Shown here: piece after piece, positions 1-7,690 of the stretch | Layout: every line of letters begins with the position of its first letter | How positions within the stretch are numbered: the stretch's first letter is position 1 | Assembly (NCBI RefSeq): GCF_040438885.1 | Contig: NZ_CP159218.1 | Span: 1,426,001-1,490,000, forward strand | Origin: Nakamurella sp. A5-74 | Lineage (GTDB): Bacteria > Actinomycetota > Actinomycetes > Mycobacteriales > Nakamurellaceae | DNA length: 64,000 bases | Reading direction: 5' to 3' | Notes under the pieces: model-generated | What the model was told of the DNA's origin: nothing | Seen by the model: the letters and a program-made list of their open reading frames with translations, nothing else | Databases searched by the model: none | Position numbers and translations under genes: made by a program

Positions 1-165
1 GCCCCGGGTGGCGGCCGACCAGCCGCCGAGCACGATCAGCAGCACAGCGGCGACCAGGTACGGCAGCCACACCGACCACAGCTGCTCGAGCATGGTGCTC
101 AGGGTCTCGCTCGTCGGGGATGCCAGGAACAGGCTGTCGGAACCGGAAGTCGGGGTGACGCGCAT
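1..165 (-). CDS. Membrane protein, N-terminal part only
   Basis: Only the first 55 codons lie in the window; the frame runs open to base 1. The ATG at 165 begins a short polar leader (residues 1-25, MRVTPTSGSD...), followed by one clear hydrophobic segment, roughly residues 30-50 (WLPYLVAAVLLIVLGGW). This suggests an integral membrane or membrane-anchored protein with the start codon facing away from the permease at 341. No domain can be recognised from so little sequence. The reading is supported by high third-position G+C and the coherent membrane segment, but the start could be a later codon. Confidence 0.5.
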   Translation of the reverse strand, partial: MRVTPTSGSDSLFLASPTSETLSTMLEQLWSVWLPYLVAAVLLIVLGGWSAATRG

Positions 166-210
166 CGGACCATTGTGCGTGGCGACCGCCCGTCGACCGG
201 ACGAGCCGCG

Positions 211-281
211 GGATCTCGACTCCTGCGTGGCGCGATCACCGTGCCGCGGGGGGATCTCGACTCCTGCGTCGTGCGATCACC
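211..281. repeat. Two copies of a 30-bp dispersed intergenic repeat
   Basis: Copies at 211-240 and 252-281 begin GGATCTCGACTCCTGCGT and end CGATCACC. The same element recurs at 54230-54259, 54291-54320 and 57857-57886, always between genes. The fuller copies contain the short inverted pair CGAC/GTCG around a TCCTGC loop, flanked by GATC and TCGA. It resembles REP/palindromic intergenic elements of other actinobacteria. Confidence 0.8.
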
Positions 282-340
282 GTGCCATCGGACGGACCTC
301 GGTGACGCGGCCGTAACACGGGCCGGGCAAGATCTCCTCC

Positions 341-1810
341 GTGACGACACGCATCGAGAAGCCGGGCAGCGCCGGGCGTTCGCCGTTCGACAACTACTTC
401 AAGATCACCGAGCGGGGGTCGAGCGTGGTCCGGGAGATCCGCGGCGGGCTCGTCACCTTCTTCACGATGGCCTACATCGTGGTGCTCAACCCGCTGATCC
501 TCGGGTTCGCGAAGGACGCCGACGGTCAGTACCTCGGCGGCGGCGCCGCACCGAACCTGCCGGCGATCGCCGCGGGCACTGCGCTGGTCGCCGGGGTGCT
601 GACGATCCTGATGGGCGCGGTGGCGAACTTCCCGCTCGCGCTGGCGACCGGGCTCGGGCTGAACGCCTTCGTCGCGGTGGCGATCGCGTCGAAGATGACA
701 TGGGCCGACGCCATGGGGCTGGTGGTGCTGGAGGGCATCGTCATCCTGGTGCTGGTCCTCACCGGGGTCCGCAAGGCAGTCTTCCGAGCGGTCCCGGCCC
801 CGCTCAAGACGGCGATCTCGGTGGGCATCGGCTTGTTCATCGCATTCATCGGCTTCGTCGATGCGGGCTTCGTCCGCCGCATCCCGGACGTCGCGCAGAC
901 CACCGTGCCGGTCCAGCTCGGCCAGACCGGGCAGCTGGCCGGCTGGCCCGTGTTCGTCTTCGTCGTCGGCCTGATCCTGGTGATCGCGCTGTTCGTGTTG
1001 CGGGTCAAGGGCGCCATCCTGATCGCGATCCTGGCCACCACGGTGCTGGCGGTGATCATCGAGGCGATCGCGAAGGCCGGCGGTGCGCAGGACAGCCCGA
1101 CGGGCTGGGCGCTGACCGTCCCCAAGCTCCCCTCGTCCATCGTGGACAAGCCGGACTTCGGCACCCTCGGTCAGTTCAACCTGTTCGGCTCGTTCGACCG
1201 GGTCAGCGTCGTCGCCGTCGTGCTGCTGGTGTTTTCGCTGATGCTGGCGGACTTCTTCGACACCGTCGGCACGATGACGGCAGTCGGATCAGAGGCCGGT
1301 CTGCTCGACGCCGAGGGAACGCCGCCCAAGGCCCAGCAGATCCTGATCGTCGACTCGGTGGCCGCGATCGCGGGCGGCGCCGCCGGCGTCTCGTCCAACA
1401 CCTCCTACATCGAGTCGGCGTCCGGCGTCGGCGACGGGGCCCGCACCGGCCTCGCGTCGATCGTCACCGGCGTGCTGTTCCTGCTGACGATGTTCCTCGC
1501 GCCGCTGGTGGCGGTGATCCCCTCGGAGGCGGCCGTCCCGGCGCTCGTCCTGGTCGGGTTCCTGATGATGCAGCAGGTCGGCGAGATCGACTGGAAGGAC
1601 GTCGAGATCGCCCTGCCGGCGTTCCTGACGATCATCCTGATGCCGTTCACCTACTCGATCAGCGTCGGCATCGGTGCGGGCTTCATCGCCTACGTGCTCA
1701 TCAAGGCGATCCGCGGCAAGGCGAAGCAGGTGCATCCCTTGCTGTGGGTGGTTGCCGTGCTGTTCGTCGTCTACTTCGCGATCCATCCGATCACCGTCCT
1801 GCTGGGCTGA
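341..1810 (+). CDS. NCS2-family purine permease (AzgA type)
   Basis: This 489-residue membrane protein should import hypoxanthine, adenine or guanine by proton symport. The AzgA subgroup is indicated by the N-terminal FFTMAYIVVLNPLIL stretch, the conserved ATGLGLNAF in the third hydrophobic region, and the SSNTSYIESASGV segment of the second half. About 12-14 hydrophobic helices are visible, and the length matches the family (430-490). The GTG at 341 is used because the conserved FDNYFKITERGS leader follows it closely. It stands alone, between the dispersed repeats and the long gap before infA, so no operon partner helps to fix the substrate. Confidence 0.9.
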   Translation: MTTRIEKPGSAGRSPFDNYFKITERGSSVVREIRGGLVTFFTMAYIVVLNPLILGFAKDADGQYLGGGAAPNLPAIAAGTALVAGVLTILMGAVANFPLALATGLGLNAFVAVAIASKMTWADAMGLVVLEGIVILVLVLTGVRKAVFRAVPAPLKTAISVGIGLFIAFIGFVDAGFVRRIPDVAQTTVPVQLGQTGQLAGWPVFVFVVGLILVIALFVLRVKGAILIAILATTVLAVIIEAIAKAGGAQDSPTGWALTVPKLPSSIVDKPDFGTLGQFNLFGSFDRVSVVAVVLLVFSLMLADFFDTVGTMTAVGSEAGLLDAEGTPPKAQQILIVDSVAAIAGGAAGVSSNTSYIESASGVGDGARTGLASIVTGVLFLLTMFLAPLVAVIPSEAAVPALVLVGFLMMQQVGEIDWKDVEIALPAFLTIILMPFTYSISVGIGAGFIAYVLIKAIRGKAKQVHPLLWVVAVLFVVYFAIHPITVLLG

Positions 1811-2296
1811 TCGGCACGGTGTCGAGCGGACCCACCGGCGGCCCGACGGCAGGAACAATCCTGTGCCGGGCGAGGTTGCAGCCGGGGCAGCACCCGTGGG
1901 GGTGCGTGCGAGTTGGAGGGACGCATCCACACCGCGTACAGTTGACACTCGGCGCGCGTGTCGTGTCGGTTTCGCTGTGGCCGCGAACCGATCGATCCCT
2001 CGTAGTGGATTTCTCAGCGGGAATGTCACAGTGCGCTGTGCCTGGCACTTGATGTCAGCGTGCATGCATCTCCGGCAGCTTCTGCCGGGCAGACAGGTGG
2101 CTCACCCGCCGCGACCGCTCCGCACGGAGTGGACCGGCGGCGATGTCACCTGCTGAGCAGGACACCGGGTAGTCGAGCGGACCGCGCGCGAGCGCGTCGC
2201 CGCACAGTGTGCAAGTAAGACAGTGTGCAAGCAAGACAGTGGGCAGGCAAGACACTGTGCAGGTAACAACGAGCGCAGCAACAGATTGTGGAGGAC
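1811..2296. other. Long gap before the infA operon
   Basis: No convincing gene is seen in these 486 bases. A perfect TTGACA lies at 1942-1947, but no good -10 hexamer follows at 16-18 bases, so promoter assignment is weak. The last 100 bases hold a 16-bp tandem repeat (2205-2267). The infA promoter presumably lies here. Confidence 0.4.
2205..2267. repeat. 16-bp tandem repeat, four units
   Basis: Units at 2205-2220, 2221-2236, 2237-2252 and 2253-2267 follow the pattern CAGTGTGCAAGTAAGA with a few changes; the last is 15 bases. The array ends 29 bases before the infA start codon and would lie in its leader or overlap its promoter. Confidence 0.9.
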
Positions 2297-2518
2297 ATGG
2301 CGAAGAAAGACGGAGCCATCGAGGTCGAAGGCCGTGTGGTCGAGCCCTTGCCGAACGCGATGTTCCGCGTGGAGCTGGAGAACGGACACCGGGTGCTGGC
2401 CCACATCAGCGGCAAGATGCGGCAGAACTACATCAGGATCCTCCCCGAGGACCGGGTGGTCGTGGAGCTCTCGCCCTACGACCTGAGCCGCGGACGCATC
2501 GTCTACCGCTACAAGTAA
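2297..2518 (+). CDS. infA: Translation initiation factor IF-1
   Basis: A 73-residue protein of the OB-fold S1 family that binds the ribosomal A site and helps IF-2 and IF-3 during initiation. The sequence [14 protein letters not shown], then [14 protein letters not shown] and [13 protein letters not shown], is the standard IF-1 pattern at full length. The ATG at 2297 follows a GGAGG motif at 2290-2294 with about two bases between motif and start; a GTG nine bases upstream is in frame but adds residues foreign to the family. It opens the rpmJ-rpsM-rpsK-rpsD-rpoA-rplQ run, the usual actinobacterial order. Confidence 0.97.
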   Translation: MAKKDGAIEVEGRVVEPLPNAMFRVELENGHRVLAHISGKMRQNYIRILPEDRVVVELSPYDLSRGRIVYRYK

Positions 2519-2560
2519 AGACCCGCCACCAGCATCACCGGATCCAAAAGGACAAGAACT

Positions 2561-2674
2561 ATGAAGGTGCAGCCGAGCGTCAAGCCGATCTGCGAGAAGT
2601 GCAAGGTCATCCGCCGGCACAACCGCGTCATGGTGATCTGCGAGAACCCGCGTCATAAGCAGCGTCAGGGCTGA
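2561..2674 (+). CDS. rpmJ: 50S ribosomal protein L36
   Basis: A 37-residue zinc-ribbon protein of the large subunit, too short for many gene callers. It carries the ligand set CEKC...C...H ([20 protein letters not shown] ending RHKQRQG), so this is the zinc-binding form. The ATG at 2561 has an AAAGGA ribosome site about eight bases upstream. It follows infA by 42 bases, as in nearly all actinobacteria, and is followed by a chain of stem-loops before rpsM. Confidence 0.97.
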   Translation: MKVQPSVKPICEKCKVIRRHNRVMVICENPRHKQRQG

Positions 2675-2681
2675 TCGCTGC

Positions 2682-2826
2682 GCCGTACCACCGGTACGGC
2701 AGCGCGTGACTCCGGTACCACTGCACATCGAGAATTCCCCTGTCCTCGTGGCGGGGGTCAGTCCTCATCCGTGAGGACGCCACCATCGCGTCACCACCTC
2801 GGTGGTGCGCGGCCCAGCCGGGCCGC
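2682..2826 (+). promoter_or_regulatory. Four consecutive stem-loops between rpmJ and rpsM
   Basis: Perfect inverted pairs occur at 2682-2689/2693-2700 (8 bp, 3-nt loop), 2761-2766/2773-2778 (6 bp), 2792-2798/2801-2807 (7 bp) and 2809-2815/2820-2826 (7 bp, 4-nt loop). The first, eight bases after the rpmJ stop, looks like a terminator or attenuator without a T-run. The last three form a packed cluster in the rpsM leader, suitable for ribosomal protein feedback or attenuation. Function is inferred only from structure. Confidence 0.6.
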
Positions 2827-2930
2827 ACGCCACCCGAGTCACCCCCGGACTACAGGCCGGGGCCCGGATCAGATGTCCGGGACGGGACGCGACCGACACC
2901 TGTAGGAACGCACAGAAGGAGCGTTGCCAC

Positions 2931-3308
2931 ATGGCACGTCTCATGGGCGTCGACCTCCCACGCGACAAGCGTATGGAGATCGCACTCACGTACATCTACG
3001 GCATCGGGCACACCCGATCCGTGGGGCTGCTGAAGGCCTCGGGCATCAGCCCGGACCTGCGGTCCAAGGACCTCTCCGACGAGCAGGTCCTTTCTCTTCG
3101 CGATGCCATCGATGCCGAGGGCTTCAAGGTCGAGGGTGACCTGCGCCGCGAGGTACAGGCCGACATCCGTCGCAAGATGGAGATCGGTTCCTACCAGGGT
3201 CTTCGCCACCGCCGCCACCTCCCGGTCCGCGGCCAGCGCACGAAGACCAATGCCCGCACCCGCAAGGGCCCGAAGAAGACCATCGCCGGCAAGAAGAAGG
3301 CCAGGTAA
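2931..3308 (+). CDS. rpsM: 30S ribosomal protein S13
   Basis: A 125-residue small-subunit head protein that contacts the P-site tRNA and the large subunit. The helix-two-turn-helix core is plain ([19 protein letters not shown], then [10 protein letters not shown]), as is the basic tail [18 protein letters not shown] ending in lysines. The ATG at 2931 matches the universal MARL start and has AGAAGGAG about ten bases before it. It begins the rpsM-rpsK-rpsD-rpoA-rplQ unit and lies six bases before rpsK, suggesting coupled translation. Confidence 0.98.
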   Translation: MARLMGVDLPRDKRMEIALTYIYGIGHTRSVGLLKASGISPDLRSKDLSDEQVLSLRDAIDAEGFKVEGDLRREVQADIRRKMEIGSYQGLRHRRHLPVRGQRTKTNARTRKGPKKTIAGKKKAR

Positions 3309-3314
3309 TCGCCA

Positions 3315-3719
3315 ATGCCTCCCAAGACACGCGCAGGTGCTCCGAAGAAGGTGCGCCGCAAGGAGAAGAAGAACGTCTCCCACGGCCAGGCGCACATCAA
3401 GAGCACCTTCAACAACACCATCGTCTCGATCACCGATCCCACCGGTGCGGTGATCTCCTGGGCGTCCGCCGGCCACGTCGGCTTCAAGGGCTCCCGCAAG
3501 TCCACCCCGTACGCCGCCCAGATGGCTGCCGAGAGCGCTGCGCGCAAGGCCATGGAGCACGGCATGCGCAAGGTCGACGTCTTCGTCAAGGGTCCGGGTT
3601 CGGGCCGTGAAACCGCGATCCGTTCGCTGCAGGCGACCGGCCTCGAGGTCGGCACCATCAACGACGTCACCCCCCAGGCCCACAACGGAACCCGGCCGCC
3701 CAAGCGGCGCCGGGTCTGA
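3315..3719 (+). CDS. rpsK: 30S ribosomal protein S11
   Basis: A 134-residue protein of the small-subunit platform, near the mRNA exit region. Motifs include [22 protein letters not shown]-type loop [14 protein letters not shown] and the C-terminal PPKRRRV, at normal length. The lysine/arginine-rich N-terminus ([15 protein letters not shown]) is typical of actinobacterial S11. The start ATG at 3315 follows the rpsM stop by six bases. The next gene, rpsD, is 23 bases downstream with its own AAAGAAGG ribosome site. Confidence 0.98.
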   Translation: MPPKTRAGAPKKVRRKEKKNVSHGQAHIKSTFNNTIVSITDPTGAVISWASAGHVGFKGSRKSTPYAAQMAAESAARKAMEHGMRKVDVFVKGPGSGRETAIRSLQATGLEVGTINDVTPQAHNGTRPPKRRRV

Positions 3720-3742
3720 CCGGGGAAAGAAGGAACTGAACA

Positions 3743-4348
3743 ATGGCCCGCTACACAGGACCCGTCACCAAGATCTCCCGTCGCCTGAAGACCGACCTCG
3801 TCGGTGGGGACCAGGCTTTCGAGCGTCGTCCCTTCCCTCCGGGGCAGCACGGTCGTGCGCGCACCAAGGAGAAGGAATACCTGACGCAGCTGCAGGAGAA
3901 GCAGAAGGCCCGCTTCACCTACGGCGTCATGGAGAAGCAGTTCTCCCGCTACTACAAGGAGTCGAGCCGCTCGCAGGGCAAGACCGGTGAAGCTCTGCTG
4001 GTCATCCTCGAGACGCGCCTCGACAGCGTCATCTACCGCGCCGGCCTGGCCCGCACCCGCCGTGGTGCCCGCCAGATGGTGACCCACGGCCACTTCGAGG
4101 TCAACGGTCAGCGGGTCGACGTGCCGAGCTACCGCGTCGAGCAGTACGACATCATCACCGTGCGCAAGCAGTCGGTCTCCAAGTTCCCCCTCGAGCTGGC
4201 TCGCCAGACCCAGGGCGAGCGACCGATCCCGGCCTGGATCCAGCTCGTGCCCGACACGCTGCAGATCCTGATCCACTCGGTGCCGGTCCGTGCGCAGATC
4301 GACACCCAGATCAACGAACAGCTGATCGTCGAGTACTACAGCAAGTGA
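3743..4348 (+). CDS. rpsD: 30S ribosomal protein S4
   Basis: A 201-residue protein that nucleates small-subunit assembly on 16S rRNA and, in many bacteria, represses its own operon. It starts MARYTGPVTKISRRLKTDLV; the S4 RNA-binding domain is around residues 90-150 (RLDSVIYRAGLARTRRGARQ, then VNGQRVDVPSYRV). It is the form without N-terminal zinc cysteines, as usual in actinobacteria. The 169-base gap to rpoA is unusual for a tight operon and holds a 24-bp inverted repeat. Confidence 0.98.
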   Translation: MARYTGPVTKISRRLKTDLVGGDQAFERRPFPPGQHGRARTKEKEYLTQLQEKQKARFTYGVMEKQFSRYYKESSRSQGKTGEALLVILETRLDSVIYRAGLARTRRGARQMVTHGHFEVNGQRVDVPSYRVEQYDIITVRKQSVSKFPLELARQTQGERPIPAWIQLVPDTLQILIHSVPVRAQIDTQINEQLIVEYYSK

Positions 4349-4468
4349 GTCCGCAGGACTGACACCTGGCCCGGCCGGATCGCGAGGCAACTTGCGCCGG
4401 CCGGGTACCGGTGCGTCCCGGAGAAGTTCCAGCCTCCGATCGCCGTGCGATCGGTGCACCACCCCCGT

Positions 4469-4492
4469 GTGACGTCATATAGCGGACGTCAC
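4469..4492. promoter_or_regulatory. 24-bp inverted repeat before rpoA
   Basis: GTGACGTC at 4469-4476 pairs perfectly with GACGTCAC at 4485-4492 across the 8-base spacer ATATAGCG. It ends 25 bases before the rpoA GTG. The AT-rich spacer resembles a -10 region (TATAGC), so it may be an operator over an internal rpoA promoter or a leader hairpin. Confidence 0.55.
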
Positions 4493-4517
4493 CTCCATCA
4501 TTGGGAGAGGATCCCCT

Positions 4518-5561
4518 GTGCTGATTTCCCAGCGCCCCACCCTCACCGAGGAGACGTTGGCCGACAACCGGTCGCGTTTCGTCATCGAGCCACTCGAGCC
4601 CGGCTTCGGGTACACCCTGGGCAACTCGCTCCGCCGCACCCTGCTGTCCTCCATCCCCGGTGCCTCGGTCACGAGCATCCGCGTCGACGGTGTGCTGCAC
4701 GAGTTCACCACCGTCCCGGGCGTCAAGGAGGACGTCACCGAACTGATCCTGAACATCAAGGATCTGGTCGTGTCCTCCGAGGACGACGAGCCCGTCACCA
4801 TGTACCTGCGCAAGCAGGGCCCCGGTGACGTGACCGCGGCCGACATCGCACCGCCGGCCGGTGTCACCGTGCACAACTCCGACCTGCACCTGGCGACCCT
4901 GACCAAGAAGGGCAAGCTCGAGATCGAGCTCGTCGTGGAGCGGGGCCGCGGCTACGTCCCGGCCGCCCCGAACAAGGTCGTCGGCGCCGAGATCGGCCGG
5001 ATCCCGGTCGACTCGATCTACTCGCCGGTCCTCAAGGTCACCTACCGCGTCGAGGCCACCCGGGTCGAGCAGCGCACGGACTTCGACCGCCTGGTGCTCG
5101 ACGTCGAGACCAAGTCGTCCATCGCCCCGCGGGACGCACTCGCCTCGGCCGGCACCACCCTGGTGGAGCTGTTCGGCCTGGCCCGGGAGCTGAACATCAA
5201 CGCAGAGGGCATCGAGATCGGACCCTCGCCCGCCGAGGCCGACCACATCGCCGCCTTTGCGTTGCCGATCGAGGAGATGGACCTCACCGTCCGCTCCTAC
5301 AACTGCCTCAAGCGCGAGGGCATCCACACCGTGGGTGAGCTTGTCGGACGGACCGAGGCGGACCTGCTCGACATCCGCAACTTCGGGCAGAAGTCGATCG
5401 ACGAGGTCAAGGTCAAGCTGCACCAGATGGGCCTGGCTCTCAAGGACTCGCCGGCCGGGTTCGACCCGACCGCCGCTGCCCTGGCCTACGGCAACGACTG
5501 GGGTACCGGCGCCGCCGAGACCGCAGCTGACGACGACTACGCCGAGACCGAACAGATCTGA
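4518..5561 (+). CDS. rpoA: DNA-directed RNA polymerase subunit alpha
   Basis: The 347-residue alpha subunit dimerises to start assembly of the core enzyme and binds upstream promoter DNA and activators through its C-terminal domain. The N-terminal domain covers about residues 1-230 ([34 protein letters not shown]); the CTD is about 250-315 ([20 protein letters not shown], then [13 protein letters not shown]). An acidic tail follows. The GTG start at 4518 gives the usual [10 protein letters not shown] 15-bp stem terminator-like hairpin follows the stop, before rplQ. Confidence 0.98.
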   Translation: MLISQRPTLTEETLADNRSRFVIEPLEPGFGYTLGNSLRRTLLSSIPGASVTSIRVDGVLHEFTTVPGVKEDVTELILNIKDLVVSSEDDEPVTMYLRKQGPGDVTAADIAPPAGVTVHNSDLHLATLTKKGKLEIELVVERGRGYVPAAPNKVVGAEIGRIPVDSIYSPVLKVTYRVEATRVEQRTDFDRLVLDVETKSSIAPRDALASAGTTLVELFGLARELNINAEGIEIGPSPAEADHIAAFALPIEEMDLTVRSYNCLKREGIHTVGELVGRTEADLLDIRNFGQKSIDEVKVKLHQMGLALKDSPAGFDPTAAALAYGNDWGTGAAETAADDDYAETEQI

Positions 5562-5566
5562 TCCCC

Positions 5567-5598
5567 GGCCCCCGCTCGTCCTCGGACGGGCGGGGGCC
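5567..5598 (+). terminator. Hairpin after rpoA
   Basis: GGCCCCCGCTCGTCC at 5567-5581 pairs with GGACGGGCGGGGGCC at 5584-5598, with one G-U pair; no T-run follows. It may end or attenuate transcription before rplQ. A second small hairpin, CCCGCC/GGCGGG at 5632-5647, lies 20 bases before the rplQ start. Confidence 0.6.
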
Positions 5599-5666
5599 CA
5601 CTCAGTTGTCACAGGCTGAGCCGTATCGACCCCCGCCGGGAGGCGGGACATCGACAGGAGCACGAC

Positions 5667-6482
5667 ATGCCCACCCCCAACAAGGGTCCGCGGCTCGGCG
5701 GTTCGCCGCAGCACGAGCGGCTGATCCTGGCCAACCTCGCCACCCAGCTGCTGGACCACGGTCGCATCACCACCACCGAGACCAAGGCCAAGCGCCTGCG
5801 TCCGGTCGCGGAGAAGCTGATCACCACGGCCAAGCGCGGCGACCTGCACTCCCGCCGCCAGGTGATGAAGACCGTGCGCGACAAGGATGTCGTGCACAAG
5901 CTCTTCGCCGACATCGCCCCGTCCTTCGCCGCCCGTGAGGGCGGCTACACGCGGATCGTCAAGACGGCTCCGCGCAAGGGCGACAACGCTCCGATGGCGA
6001 TCATCGAGCTGATCACCGAGGAGACCGTCACCGCCCAGGCGTCCCGCGCGACCCGTCGCGCTGCCACGCCGAAGGCCGCCAAGCCGGCTGCCGCCGCGGA
6101 CACCACGCCGGTCGATGAGACCCCGTCCACGGAGAGCACGGCTTCCGAGAGTGCTGGCGATTCCGACGGTGCATCGGCCCAGACCCAGGCTGCGGCCACC
6201 GAGGCTCCGGCCGAGGGCGCCGAGCTGAGCACCGACGACAGCACGACCTACGGCGAGGGCAGCCATGCGGTGCTCGCTGACGTGAACGAAGCGCCGGAAG
6301 GTTTCCCGATCAAGGGCAACGCCGACTCGAAGCTGTACCACGTGCCGGATTCCCGCTTCTTCTCCACGACCGTCGCCGAGGTGTGGTTCGCCACCCCCGA
6401 AGCAGCAGAGGCGGCAGGATTCGCCCTGCCGAAGTCGCAGCAGAAGGCCGCCGACGCGGCCCCTGAGGATGAGCAGGCCTGA
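5667..6482 (+). CDS. rplQ: 50S ribosomal protein L17 with long C-terminal extension
   Basis: Residues 1-118 are a complete L17 ([50 protein letters not shown]), a large-subunit protein near the exit tunnel. The protein is 271 residues, more than twice the normal length. Residues 119-205 are an Ala/Thr/Glu/Ser-rich linker, and 210-257 form a compact segment ([19 protein letters not shown], then [19 protein letters not shown]). That pattern resembles the short 'sunset'-type domain of actinobacterial proteins, recalled from memory. The extension keeps the same codon usage and ends in an acidic tail. A strong terminator follows. Confidence 0.95.
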   Translation: MPTPNKGPRLGGSPQHERLILANLATQLLDHGRITTTETKAKRLRPVAEKLITTAKRGDLHSRRQVMKTVRDKDVVHKLFADIAPSFAAREGGYTRIVKTAPRKGDNAPMAIIELITEETVTAQASRATRRAATPKAAKPAAAADTTPVDETPSTESTASESAGDSDGASAQTQAAATEAPAEGAELSTDDSTTYGEGSHAVLADVNEAPEGFPIKGNADSKLYHVPDSRFFSTTVAEVWFATPEAAEAAGFALPKSQQKAADAAPEDEQA

Positions 6483-6514
6483 TCGCCTCCTGCCTCACCC
6501 AGCACCGAGCCTGC

Positions 6515-6543
6515 GGGCCCGATCCCCAATGGGGATCGGGCCC
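6515..6543 (+). terminator. Strong hairpin terminator after rplQ
   Basis: GGGCCCGATCCCC at 6515-6527 and GGGGATCGGGCCC at 6531-6543 form a perfect 13-bp stem with the 3-base loop AAT. It lies 33 bases after the rplQ stop and lacks a T-run, as is common in actinobacteria. It should close the ribosomal operon. Confidence 0.8.
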
Positions 6544-6612
6544 GTTCGCCGTTCCGGGTCGCGCGAACGACGGCGATGTGGTGAGGCCCGGCCGACTAGT
6601 ACGGTGGCCGAC

Positions 6613-7587
6613 GTGAGTGCGATCCCAGAATTCGGAGCGGCAACCAGGATCTCCTCCGGAATCCGGCTCCGACTGGACATCTCCTACAACGGCACGGACT
6701 TTGCCGGCTGGGCGATCCAGCCCGGCCTGCGGACGGTCGCCGGAGAACTCCAGCGAGCACTGGCGACCCTGTTCAAGGTGCACGTCCCGCTGGTGGTGGC
6801 CGGTCGAACGGATTCCGGCGTCCACGCCGGCGGTCAGGTGGCCCATCTCGAGATCGATCCGACAGCGCTGGACGGGCTGGCACTGCGTCCCCGGTCCGCC
6901 GGGTTCCCGAGCACCGGGGACGGTCAGGGGGAGCACCAGGCCGGTTGTACGGGGCTGCGCCGGCGACTGGCCGGCCTGCTGCCCCGTGATCTGCGGGTCA
7001 GCTCGGTCCGGGTCGCCCCCGACGGTTTCGACGCCCGGTTCTCAGCACTCCGCCGGCACTACCGCTACCGGATCGCGTTGACCGACTGGGGTCTGGATCC
7101 ACTGGACTCCGTCGGGGTGTTGCCCTACGGCAGGCCGCTCGACGTGGCCCTGATGCAGTGTGCCGCGGAGTCGTTGCTCGGGCTGCACGACTTCGCGGCC
7201 TACTGTCGCCCGCGCGCGGACGTGTTCGGCCGCCCGGCGTCCACGGTGCGGGAGCTGCAGCAGCTCAGGGTCTGCGGTGACGACGACGCCGTCACCCTCG
7301 AGGTGAGCGCCGACGCGTTCTGTCATTCGATGGTCCGCGCTCTGGTCGGAATGTTGATCAGGGTGGGCGAGGGCCGGGAGCCGGTCTCCGGGCCCGCACA
7401 GCTGCTCGCCGGCCGCGTCCGGGACTCCCGGGTGTCGACGGCCCCTCCCTGCGGTCTGACGTTGGTCAATGTCGACTATCCCCCCGATGCCGAACTGTCC
7501 GCCAGGGCGGTCACCACCAGGGCGCTCCGTGATGCGCTGCCCGAGCTCGGGTTGGCCGAACAGGTCTCCGCCGCCGAGCTGGGTTGA
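6613..7587 (+). CDS. truA: tRNA pseudouridine(38-40) synthase TruA
   Basis: TruA isomerises uridines 38-40 of the tRNA anticodon stem. The catalytic aspartate is D67 in GRTDSGVHAGGQVAH; the N-terminal LRLDISYNGTDFAGW and the later FDARFSALRRHYRYRI and HSMVRALVGMLI are family hallmarks. Between residues about 95 and 120 there is a Gly/Ser-rich insert (PRSAGFPSTGDGQGEHQAG) not in short TruA forms. I choose the GTG at 6613; a GTG at 6604 is possible. A TAGTAC hexamer at 6597-6602 would fit a leaderless promoter. It is separated from rplQ by a terminator. Confidence 0.93.
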   Translation: MSAIPEFGAATRISSGIRLRLDISYNGTDFAGWAIQPGLRTVAGELQRALATLFKVHVPLVVAGRTDSGVHAGGQVAHLEIDPTALDGLALRPRSAGFPSTGDGQGEHQAGCTGLRRRLAGLLPRDLRVSSVRVAPDGFDARFSALRRHYRYRIALTDWGLDPLDSVGVLPYGRPLDVALMQCAAESLLGLHDFAAYCRPRADVFGRPASTVRELQQLRVCGDDDAVTLEVSADAFCHSMVRALVGMLIRVGEGREPVSGPAQLLAGRVRDSRVSTAPPCGLTLVNVDYPPDAELSARAVTTRALRDALPELGLAEQVSAAELG

Positions 7588-7690
7588 CATACTGGCGAAC
7601 AGATCGCCCCGGCGATCCGCCTGCGGGGTGTGAGGGCCCGTCCCGCGCGCGCCGATGGTGTCGATGAGCCCGCCGAGAGGACCCCCAGAC

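Noticed and set aside
1942-1970. infA promoter at TTGACA
   Set aside because: The -35 is perfect, but no acceptable -10 hexamer follows at 16-18 bases; it was noted only in the gap entry.
175-2052. A 625-codon plus-strand frame overlapping the purine permease
   Set aside because: It is a shifted shadow of the permease, rich in Arg/Gly/Pro with no domain, whereas the 341 frame gives a complete membrane protein.
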